In this document: positions 14,600 through 21,418 of the stretch, in pieces | Numbering within the stretch: position 1 is the stretch's first letter | How the letters are laid out: every line of letters starts with the position of its first letter | Origin: CAMDTE01 sp034679985 | GTDB taxonomy: Bacteria; Bacteroidota; Bacteroidia; Flavobacteriales; Schleiferiaceae | Direction of reading: 5' to 3' | Length of the DNA: 27,974 nt | Assembly: GCA_034679985.1 (NCBI GenBank) | Contig: JAXITR010000027.1 | Location: 1 to 27,974, forward strand | Notes under the pieces: generated by a model | Databases searched by the model: none | The model's input: only the letters and a program-made list of their open reading frames with translations | Told to the model about the DNA's origin: nothing | Program-made: the position numbers and the translations under genes

Positions 14600-15539
14600 G
14601 TTCGACGTTCTTCGCGGGCCTCGCCTGCTGCGGTTGCTGACCTTGGGAGCGGCCGGAACCCTGTCGTTGGCAGCTTGCAAGCGCGAAATCCCGTTCGACG
14701 ATCCGTCGAGCCGCATGCTCACGGTGTACAGCGAGCTCAACCCGGGAAAGGCGGCGTGGGTGCACGTGACGCGTTCCACTGCCTTGATGGGGGAGGGGGA
14801 TCCCACCCCCGTGGCAGATGCTTCGGTGCGCTGGACGGACGAGGACGGTATGTTGTTGGCTACGGGAACCTACGTACCGGATTCCCTACAAGGCGCGTGG
14901 TACTTCACGCCTTGGATGCCCCAAGAAGGTACCCAATACACCTTGGAGGTTGAAGTTCCAGCGAACGATGAGCTGGCCACAGCGCGGGTTTCGGTTCCCA
15001 CTTCCGCAGCTAATGTCCGTGTGGATTCATTATTCACGGTGGAGCCGGATCCCAACGATTGGTTTCCGGTGCGTCGATCCACCTACGAGCTCGCATTTGA
15101 CGACGACGGTACTCCGGGCGTTTTTGTGGTGCGGGCCTTTCTGCACAACCGGAACGCCACCGTTTGGCCGCCCTTGGATTCCAATATTCGGGTGGTAATT
15201 TCCCTGGAATCCCAAGATCCTTTGTGGGAGACGAACGGCGCGATTTTTTCGCGCCTGGGCACGGCCCGGCTCGCCTTGAACGCAGACGAAATACCGGACG
15301 GTGAACGCAAGGTGCGCGTAGAGGTGGGGCACGGCGATTTTTTTGACTTGCCCAACTACGAAATCATTTTTGCCGTGGAGAAATGGGACGCCGACCTGTA
15401 CCGCGCGGTGGTCTCCCAAGAGCGGGTGAGCGGTGCAGGCTCCTTCAACCCGTTTGTGCAACCCATAACGTCGTTTTCCAACGTGGAAGGGGGCATCGGC
15501 TTCGCCGGTGGCAAGTCCCGCGTTTGGGTTCGGAAATAG
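14583..15539 (+). CDS. DUF4249 family lipoprotein, partner of the TonB receptor
   Basis: A 318-residue predicted lipoprotein. An N-terminal hydrophobic segment ends in a lipobox with Cys32 (LSLAAC); the mature part has DUF4249 features: an early strand set with MLTVYSELNP (46-55), predominantly beta structure, and a C-terminal region SFNPFVQPITSFSNVEGGIGF. DUF4249 proteins sit next to TonB-dependent receptors in many Bacteroidota and are thought to act as surface ligand-binding partners, much like SusD. The start lies 14 bases inside the receptor gene in another frame; it is the only ATG giving a proper lipoprotein signal. A strong terminator follows. The ligand is unknown. Confidence 0.9.
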   Translation: MASPFKFDVLRGPRLLRLLTLGAAGTLSLAACKREIPFDDPSSRMLTVYSELNPGKAAWVHVTRSTALMGEGDPTPVADASVRWTDEDGMLLATGTYVPDSLQGAWYFTPWMPQEGTQYTLEVEVPANDELATARVSVPTSAANVRVDSLFTVEPDPNDWFPVRRSTYELAFDDDGTPGVFVVRAFLHNRNATVWPPLDSNIRVVISLESQDPLWETNGAIFSRLGTARLALNADEIPDGERKVRVEVGHGDFFDLPNYEIIFAVEKWDADLYRAVVSQERVSGAGSFNPFVQPITSFSNVEGGIGFAGGKSRVWVRK

Positions 15540-15573
15540 GAGGCTTTTTTTGTGGGGCGCAGGCCCAAAACGC

Positions 15574-15610
15574 ACCGAGCCGGCTCCAACGGAGCCGGCT
15601 CGGTCTTTTG
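15574..15610. terminator. Bidirectional terminator between DUF4249 gene and persulfide dioxygenase
   Basis: A perfect 14-pair stem (15574-15587 with 15591-15604) and an AAC loop. On the plus strand CTTTTG follows; on the minus strand a short GTTTTG follows. It lies between two convergent genes (stops at 15539 and 15644) and can end transcription from both. Confidence 0.82.
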
Positions 15611-15643
15611 TAGGCACCGCCGCGAAGCGCTGCACAACTGTGT

Positions 15644-17062
15644 TTACAGCATGGTGCTGGGACAAACGTAGGCCGTTACCTCTTGCAATCCCGCTTTCTT
15701 AATGGCGCCAAAGCCGCCGCGCACGTCCACGATGTTGTGTACCCCACGGCTCTTTAGTATGGAGGCAAAAATCATGGACCGGTATCCGCCGGCGCAGTGG
15801 ATGTACAGGGTATCCGCTTCCGGCAACTCGTTGAAACGCACGTTGAGGTCGTCGAGCGGCAAGTTGATGGACGACGGCAGTCGCTCGGAGTAATTTTCGG
15901 ACTTTTTGCGGACGTCCAACACCGTTGCGGTTGGGTTGGAGGAACATACTGCAGCCAATTCGTCTGCGTTGATGCGCTTGACGGTGTCAAAATCGCGTTT
16001 TTCGGTCTGCCAAGCTGCAAAACCGCCTTCCAAGAAGCCCAAAACGCGGTCGTACCCTACGCGCGCCAAACGCTTGATGCTCTCTTCTTCGCGGCCTTCG
16101 GCAGACACCACCAAGATGTTTTGCTGGATGTCTGGGATCAAGGCGCCCACCCACGGAGCAAATTGTCCGTCCAATCCAATGTTGATGGAACCGGGAATGT
16201 GTCCGTTGGCGTAGGATTCTGCGTCGCGTGTGTCCAAAACAAGGGCTTCCATTTGATCTGCCATGGCCACGAATGCTGTGGGGTCGAAGGCTTTGCCGTG
16301 CTCGGCCATCAATTCCTCAAAACCCGGAATGGATTTTTTGTTCAAGGCCACGTTCAGTGGGAAGTAGGCGGGAGGAGGCATCAAACCGTCCGTTACCTCG
16401 CGAACAAATTCCGCTTCCGTCATGTCCGCGCGCAAGGCGTAGTTGGTGGCTTTCTGCTCGCCCAGGGTACCAACGGTCTCCTTGCTCATGTTTTTACCGC
16501 ACGCACTGCCGGCACCGTGGCCCGGGTAAACGGTCACGTCGTCTGCCAGCGGCATCAAAACCTCCCGCAGGGAACGGTACAAGGTGGCAGCGAGCTGCTC
16601 TTGGGTCATGTCCGCTGCCTTCTGGGCCAAATCCGGACGTCCGACGTCGCCCAAAAACAAAGTATCACCAGAGAACAAGGCGGTGTCTTTTCCGTTTTCG
16701 TCGCGGAGTAAGTAGCACGTGGATTCCATGGTGTGGCCAGGGGTGTGCAGAACCACAATGGAGACCTTTCCTACCTTCAAAACTTCGCCGTGGTGGGCGC
16801 TGTGAAACGAAAAGTCAGGCTGGGCATTGGGACCGTACACAATGGTGGCGCCGCTTTTTTCTGCCAAGGCAACGTGGCCGGAAACGAAATCCGCGTGAAA
16901 ATGCGTTTCCAAAACGTACTTGATGCGCACACCGTCGCGCTCCGCACGCTCCAAATAGGGTGCAGATTCGCGAAGGGGATCGATGACAACGGCTTCGCCC
17001 TCAGAGGCAATGTAGTAAGCACCTTGGGCCAAACAGCCCGTGTAAATTTGTTCAACAGTCAT
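15644..17062 (-). CDS. Persulfide dioxygenase-rhodanese fusion (CstB-like)
   Basis: A 472-residue protein with an N-terminal metallo-beta-lactamase-fold persulfide dioxygenase (1 to about 240) and two rhodanese domains (about 264-358 and 365-470). Iron ligands are visible in THFHADFVSGH (His54, His56), HTPGH (His110) and SGDTLF (Asp133); GDVGRPD (138-144) and GHGAGSACGKNMS (181-193) are typical of persulfide dioxygenases. The second rhodanese has its catalytic Cys423 (HCAGGYRS); in the first the Cys is replaced by Ser320 (VVSAEGREE), so it is probably inactive. This domain order and inactive first rhodanese match Staphylococcus CstB, which oxidises persulfide with O2 and yields thiosulfate. 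It lies 24 bases after tauE on the same strand, almost certainly one operon for sulfide detoxification. The exact product is inferred. Confidence 0.92.
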   Translation of the reverse strand: MTVEQIYTGCLAQGAYYIASEGEAVVIDPLRESAPYLERAERDGVRIKYVLETHFHADFVSGHVALAEKSGATIVYGPNAQPDFSFHSAHHGEVLKVGKVSIVVLHTPGHTMESTCYLLRDENGKDTALFSGDTLFLGDVGRPDLAQKAADMTQEQLAATLYRSLREVLMPLADDVTVYPGHGAGSACGKNMSKETVGTLGEQKATNYALRADMTEAEFVREVTDGLMPPPAYFPLNVALNKKSIPGFEELMAEHGKAFDPTAFVAMADQMEALVLDTRDAESYANGHIPGSINIGLDGQFAPWVGALIPDIQQNILVVSAEGREEESIKRLARVGYDRVLGFLEGGFAAWQTEKRDFDTVKRINADELAAVCSSNPTATVLDVRKKSENYSERLPSSINLPLDDLNVRFNELPEADTLYIHCAGGYRSMIFASILKSRGVHNIVDVRGGFGAIKKAGLQEVTAYVCPSTML

Positions 17063-17086
17063 AGCAACCAGTTATTTCGGAATAAA

Positions 17087-17869
17087 TCAATTAAAGAACA
17101 ACTCCTTGGTCAGAACAAAGATCCCCATGATAAGTACAAAGTAGCCAAAGCCCTTTTGAAGCTTTTGCGATGGGATCTTTTGCGCAGCAAAGGTACCCAC
17201 CGCTAATCCAATCAATGAAACTAATGCCACACGTCCCAAAAAGGACCAGTCCGGATTCAAGTGATCCAAATCGCCGGTAAATCCAATCAATGATTTTGCG
17301 GCTATAATGAGCAAGGACGTGCCTACAGCGCGCTTCATTTCCAAACCGGTAACCAAAACCAAGACCGGGATGATCAAGAATCCGCCGCCGGCACCCACCA
17401 AACCGGTGAGGACACCAACTCCAGCACCTTCCCCCAAGACTACGGCGGCCTTGGCCGCAGGGCTGAGCTCTTTTTTTACGGTTTGTACCTTTTTGCCTTT
17501 GAGCATGCCGCGTGCCGCGAGTACCATCAACACCGCAAACAGCAGCATCAATCCTTGACTTTTGGTAACGGGGCCCCACTGATCCGGCAGTGCCGGCATC
17601 AACCAGGCGCGGGTGGCATAAACGGCAGCAATCGAAGGCAAGCCAAACAGCAAAGCGGTTCTAAAATCGACTTCGCCTTTCAAAGCTCTGGGCAATACCC
17701 CCACCAACGCAGTTGTACCCACAATCACTAGGGAATAGGCCGTGCCGGCTTCGGGGTCTACCTGAAACAAATAGACCAATACCGGTAAAGTTAGAATGGA
17801 GCCCCCGCTGCCCAATAGGCCCAAGGAAAGTCCAATCAGCAACGAGGCCAAGTATCCCAGTATAATCAT
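17087..17869 (-). CDS. TauE/SafE-family sulfite/anion exporter
   Basis: A 260-residue inner-membrane protein with about eight hydrophobic helices and the internal repeat typical of TauE/SafE: GLLGSGGSILTLPVLVYLF (18-36) is echoed by GLVGAGGGFLIIPVLVLVTG (about 156-175). Members export sulfite, sulfoacetate or related sulfur anions. It is the first gene of a two-gene operon with the persulfide dioxygenase, as a tauE-like gene also accompanies cstB in Staphylococcus; here it would expel the sulfite or thiosulfate formed. A Crp/Fnr-like palindrome at 17965-17976 and a -7 box at 17934-17941 lie upstream. Substrate direction is inferred from context. Confidence 0.9.
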   Translation of the reverse strand: MIILGYLASLLIGLSLGLLGSGGSILTLPVLVYLFQVDPEAGTAYSLVIVGTTALVGVLPRALKGEVDFRTALLFGLPSIAAVYATRAWLMPALPDQWGPVTKSQGLMLLFAVLMVLAARGMLKGKKVQTVKKELSPAAKAAVVLGEGAGVGVLTGLVGAGGGFLIIPVLVLVTGLEMKRAVGTSLLIIAAKSLIGFTGDLDHLNPDWSFLGRVALVSLIGLAVGTFAAQKIPSQKLQKGFGYFVLIMGIFVLTKELFFN

Positions 17870-17933
17870 CTTCCGTCAGTTCAACTTTTGGCCGGTCACC
17901 GGATCACCTGTGGATTGATTCACGCAGGTGGTG

Positions 17934-17941
17934 CAAAAGTC
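17934..17941 (-). promoter_or_regulatory. Candidate -7 box for tauE operon
   Basis: Minus strand GACTTTTG followed by CAC, one mismatch to TAnnTTTG, leaving a leader of about 60 bases before the tauE ATG. Its final G is 36.5 bases from the centre of the upstream palindrome, identical to the ccoI promoter. Confidence 0.55.
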
Positions 17942-17963
17942 ATTAAAATCCACGTGATTACCC

Positions 17964-17977
17964 GTGACCTGAGTCAC
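17964..17977. promoter_or_regulatory. Candidate Crp/Fnr operator upstream of tauE
   Basis: GTGAC-CTGA-GTCAC is a perfect inverted repeat with 5-base arms and a 4-base spacer, the Crp/Fnr layout (TGA-N6-TCA core). It is centred at 17970.5, about 40-41 bases upstream of the inferred start of the tauE transcript. Together with the similar site at ccoI it suggests a small regulon of the neighbouring Fnr-like regulator. Confidence 0.65.
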
Positions 17978-17996
17978 ACGTTCCGAAGAATCTTGA

Positions 17997-18917
17997 TCAC
18001 CAAAATTTGGGCAAAAACTTCCCGGTTTTCTCGCGGTACGCCGCGAATTTTGGGTATTTCTCCGCGGTGACGCCTTCGCTAAAATTCGCGCTGCCGTTGA
18101 ACAAGACTACCAAGAGAGCCGCACCCAGCCAAGCTGGACTCAACCACAGACCGGTGGCCGTAGCCGCAAATGCCGCAAACACAATCCATATGGCTTGTTC
18201 GCAGGCGTAGTTGGGGTGGCGCATCCAACGCCACAAACCGGTGTGGGTAAAACCAACGCCGTAGAAATCGCCCAGTTCCTCACCGGCCTTTCGGCGTCGG
18301 TGCTTTTCTTCTTGGTAGTTCCATTGTTGTTGGTCCGCCGTAAATTCAAGAACCACCAAGACCACCACCACAAGGGCCAGGAGCCAATCGGTTCCGGAAA
18401 GTGCAGAACCGTCGGCCGTCCATCCGTACACAATGGGCAAGGTAAAGAGGAGGATGAGGCCCTGCTGGTAAAGGGAAATGAAAAAGAAGTTGAATAAAGA
18501 CCACTTCCAAGGGCGGTTGAAAGCAGGATTTGCGCGCAAAAGCGACCAACGGTAGTCTTCGTCGCCTTTCCAAGGAATCCAGGAATACCCACCCCGTCGG
18601 GCAAAATTGAAGGTTAGGCGCGCTCCCCAAAGGGTAACCAGTCCGGCCATCAGCGTGGGACGCGGGGCAAAATCACTGGCAGACGCGGCCATCCAGGCAT
18701 AAACCAACGGAATAATGCTCCACAATTTATCTACTTGGCTGTAGTTGCCCGTTGCCTCGCCCAGGAGAAAGCACAAGGCGGCAACCGCCAAGTACACCCC
18801 CGTCAACCGATAGAGTAAATCCACTTGTTCCGCCCGAAAATCAGGCATTTGAACCCCATAAACCAGTGCAGTGAAGGCCACCAACCCCACCACCAAACCA
18901 ACAATTGTTTTGACCAT
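17997..18917 (-). CDS. DUF1295 family membrane protein (steroid 5-alpha-reductase-like)
   Basis: A 306-residue integral membrane protein with about seven helices. The C-terminal half has the family signature: FYGVGFTHTGLWRWMRHPNYACEQAIW, with the HPNY box that binds cofactor in the isoprenylcysteine methyltransferase / 5-alpha-reductase superfamily, then GSANFSEGVTAEKYPKFAAY near the end. Members are thought to be reductases of steroid-like or fatty substrates, but no reaction is assigned to bacterial DUF1295 proteins. The ATG at 18915-18917 is chosen; a TTG three codons upstream is possible but falls inside the -7 box. It is on the same strand as tauE but separated from it by 127 bases containing the tauE promoter, so the two are probably separate units. 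Confidence 0.85.
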   Translation of the reverse strand: MVKTIVGLVVGLVAFTALVYGVQMPDFRAEQVDLLYRLTGVYLAVAALCFLLGEATGNYSQVDKLWSIIPLVYAWMAASASDFAPRPTLMAGLVTLWGARLTFNFARRGGYSWIPWKGDEDYRWSLLRANPAFNRPWKWSLFNFFFISLYQQGLILLFTLPIVYGWTADGSALSGTDWLLALVVVVLVVLEFTADQQQWNYQEEKHRRRKAGEELGDFYGVGFTHTGLWRWMRHPNYACEQAIWIVFAAFAATATGLWLSPAWLGAALLVVLFNGSANFSEGVTAEKYPKFAAYREKTGKFLPKFW

Positions 18918-18923
18918 AGTCGC

Positions 18924-18931
18924 CAAAAGTA
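18924..18931 (-). promoter_or_regulatory. -7 box for the DUF1295 gene
   Basis: Minus strand TACTTTTG, a full match to TAnnTTTG, ends 6 bases before the ATG at 18917. The transcript would have essentially no 5' leader. Confidence 0.6.
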
Positions 18932-18941
18932 CTATTTATCC

Positions 18942-18949
18942 GACATTTG
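18942..18949 (+). promoter_or_regulatory. -7 box for the DUF6695-like gene
   Basis: Plus strand GACATTTG, one mismatch to TAnnTTTG, ends 5 bases before the ATG at 18955. Together with the DUF1295 box it fills a 37-base divergent intergenic gap. Confidence 0.5.
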
Positions 18950-18954
18950 TTGCC

Positions 18955-19986
18955 ATGAAACGGGAATCGGATTATCGAAGCGTTGTATTGGTTCTGGCGT
19001 GGCCAGAAACCACTGCCCGCGGCGAGGAAAAGATTATTCGCTTCTTGAAGCGCCTGGGCTTGGTGCGCAACACCAACCTTCGCGTGGGTCATGCTGCCAT
19101 GGCGGTGGTGCAAATTGGCCAGCCAGAGGTGGAATACTACGATTTTGGCCGGTACATTACCCCGCGGCCGTTTGGGCGTGTGCGCAGTGCAGAGACGGAT
19201 CCCAAGGTTACCTTTCCTGCATTGGCCCGTTGGTCCGACGACGGTATCCTATTGAATCCCGACGAACTGGGCGTTGCGCTGGAAGCCCGTGGAGCAGATA
19301 CCCACGGCGATGGCCCCCTTTTGCTTTCCGTCTGCCGCGGCGTGGATTATGCCCAAATCAAAGATTTTTGCAAAGGATTGCAAGAAGAAGGGTACCAGCG
19401 CTACGGGGGCTTGAGCCGCAACCACACCAATTGTTCCCGCTTCGTCTCGGATGCTATTCGTGCCTCCTTGCCCTTAAACCACCCCGTTCGCCGCAAACTG
19501 CGTTGGCCCATCAGCTACAAGCCGGCACCCGCCCACAATGTGTCTGCGGCCGCCACTGAAGGCGTGTGTTTTCAAATCTTCGAAGGAGTTGTTCAAACGT
19601 ACGAACCCAATCGATGGAAGGCCATGATCAGTTTGGGGAGTGGGCTCCTGAAGGCCATGTCCAAAAAACATGCGGGCGCTTTGCGCAACGATTCCATTTT
19701 GGGGCAGGTGCAAGAGCCGCCGCGCCCCGCATCCGTACCTTCTGATGCGCAGTGGTTGGGTGGATTGGGAGAAGGTGCGTGGCACGCGCTGGAGCCGGAG
19801 CCCCAAGGATTGCGCATGCAACGCATAGATTCCACAGGTGCAAACGAGTTCGAAGGACTTTATGCGTACCCTAAGGGAGTGCGTCCGTTTGAACACCCCA
19901 TTCGCTTGGTTCACGATTCCCACCACGGCTGGATTACGGTATTTCACGCCGGAAAAGTGCATCGATTGCGGCGCATTCCGTCGTAA
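18955..19986 (+). CDS. DUF6695-like protein, possible permuted papain-fold enzyme
   Basis: A 343-residue protein without signal peptide or membrane helices. From memory it resembles the DUF6695 family of Flavobacteriia; this could not be checked. Conserved-looking blocks are LAWPETTARGEEK (14-26), VGHAAMAVV (44-52), YYDFGRYITPRPFGRVRS (61-78) and HTNCSRFVSDAI (157-168). The order His46 then Cys160, with the Cys in an NCxxFV setting, is like circularly permuted NlpC/P60 (LRAT-like) enzymes, which act on acyl or peptide bonds. That is inference: no activity is known. The C-terminal third is less distinctive. It has its own -7 box and lies 22 bases upstream of the first PLP enzyme on the same strand, so the three plus-strand genes may be co-transcribed. 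Confidence 0.7.
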   Translation: MKRESDYRSVVLVLAWPETTARGEEKIIRFLKRLGLVRNTNLRVGHAAMAVVQIGQPEVEYYDFGRYITPRPFGRVRSAETDPKVTFPALARWSDDGILLNPDELGVALEARGADTHGDGPLLLSVCRGVDYAQIKDFCKGLQEEGYQRYGGLSRNHTNCSRFVSDAIRASLPLNHPVRRKLRWPISYKPAPAHNVSAAATEGVCFQIFEGVVQTYEPNRWKAMISLGSGLLKAMSKKHAGALRNDSILGQVQEPPRPASVPSDAQWLGGLGEGAWHALEPEPQGLRMQRIDSTGANEFEGLYAYPKGVRPFEHPIRLVHDSHHGWITVFHAGKVHRLRRIPS

Positions 19987-20008
19987 TTTTATCCCCTAAT
20001 ACACGTCC

Positions 20009-21418
20009 ATGAACCAGTATCCCAGACCCGCACGTTCCCTTCAAGAGGTGCTGGTGTCCGGGTGCGATGAACGAATTTTCACGCATCCGCAGACAGGTAG
20101 AAACAAGTATTTCCTCAATCCCTCGCAAAGCGAAGGTTTGTTTCAACGCGGAAGTTGCACCTGCGGTACGCTTACGGCCAGCGGTCTGAATTCTGCAAAC
20201 GCCTTTCTTTCCTCGTATCCGCGCCGTTTGTACGAATCCTTGTTGGCGGAGCAAGCTGGCCGGATTCGTTCCCTTTTTTCGCCGGAAGACGAATTTGATG
20301 TGTTTTTTGGACCCAGCGGCAGCGACATGATGTACTTGCCGTTGCTGTTTCAGGCTTTGCTTCAGCCCAATAAGCCCATCGTAAACATTGTTTCGTGCCC
20401 GGAAGAATTGGGCTCCGGATCTAAATTGGCGGCGGAAGCCAAGTACTACGCGGAATTTAACCAATTTGGCGAACGCGTTCCCAAAGACGAACTCCTGCAC
20501 CACAACCTCACGGCGCGGGTAGACTACTTGGCGGCTCGGGGGGACGACGGCCGGATCGTAAACCGAAAAGAGGTCATCAAAGGCATTGTTGCGGAAAATC
20601 CGAATGCGGCCCTCATCGGAAACCTTGTTTTTGGCTCCAAATCCGGCATTGTAGATGATTTGAACATCGTGGACGAGGTGGATGCAGACGTCATGTGGGT
20701 GGTGGATATGTGCCAATTCCGTACCGATAACGCACTGGTTCACAGCTTGTTGAAAAAAGGAGTTATGGTCATGATCACCGGCTCCAAGTTTTTCCAAGCA
20801 CCGCCGTTTTGCGGTGCGTTGCTGGTTCCGCGTTCGTGGACGGAAAAATTGCGTCAAGTAACTGATTTTACGCCTGTTTCTTATTTCCACAGACTGTTTT
20901 CGTCCTACGATTTCCCCGCAAACCTACCGGCCATGCGCGCCCAATTGGCCCCGCGCGAGAACGACGGCCTGCGCTTGCGCTGGCACGTTGCCTTGGACGA
21001 AATGGAGGCGTACGCCCAGTGGCCTGCGGAAGAATCCAACGCCCTCATTCGGGCCTGGAACTTGGCCATCAGCGAAAGGCTCCAATCTTCCCCGTATTTT
21101 GAATTGATGCCGGATCAGTCCCTCACCAACGACAGCATCTTGTCCTTTCGGGTCAAAGTGTCGGGGAATTACTTGGATAACGCGCAATTGAAAACCCTGT
21201 TCTCCGATCTGGTCAATGCGCAAGTGACCGGGTTGGAAGGCTATACCAACGTTTTCATTGGCCAGCCCGTCCAATACGGCGAGCGCTCGTTCATCCGATT
21301 GGCCATCGGTTCCTACAACGTGCGGAAACAACTGGAAAAAGAAAAGCTCGATTTGACCAACGATTACCGTTTGGTCGAACTATTGGAGGAATTCACCCAA
21401 AAGCTGTTTGGCGCATGA
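20009..21418 (+). CDS. Fold-type I PLP-dependent enzyme, class V-like, function unknown
   Basis: A 469-residue cytosolic protein with the marks of an aspartate-aminotransferase-fold PLP enzyme: a phosphate-binding GPSGSD (101-106), Asp233 in VVDMCQFR (expected to bind the pyridine nitrogen, with Gln236), the probable Schiff-base Lys260 in TGSKFFQAPPFCGA, and Arg430 in FIRLAIGSYN near the end, where class V enzymes bind the substrate carboxylate. The N-terminal 60 residues include CDERIFTHPQTGRNKYFLNP and a CTCGT stretch I do not recognise. It is not clearly a cysteine desulfurase, kynureninase or named aminotransferase. Its stop overlaps the start of the next PLP enzyme (ATGA), implying that the two act together, with one making the other's substrate. 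Confidence 0.75.
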   Translation: MNQYPRPARSLQEVLVSGCDERIFTHPQTGRNKYFLNPSQSEGLFQRGSCTCGTLTASGLNSANAFLSSYPRRLYESLLAEQAGRIRSLFSPEDEFDVFFGPSGSDMMYLPLLFQALLQPNKPIVNIVSCPEELGSGSKLAAEAKYYAEFNQFGERVPKDELLHHNLTARVDYLAARGDDGRIVNRKEVIKGIVAENPNAALIGNLVFGSKSGIVDDLNIVDEVDADVMWVVDMCQFRTDNALVHSLLKKGVMVMITGSKFFQAPPFCGALLVPRSWTEKLRQVTDFTPVSYFHRLFSSYDFPANLPAMRAQLAPRENDGLRLRWHVALDEMEAYAQWPAEESNALIRAWNLAISERLQSSPYFELMPDQSLTNDSILSFRVKVSGNYLDNAQLKTLFSDLVNAQVTGLEGYTNVFIGQPVQYGERSFIRLAIGSYNVRKQLEKEKLDLTNDYRLVELLEEFTQKLFGA

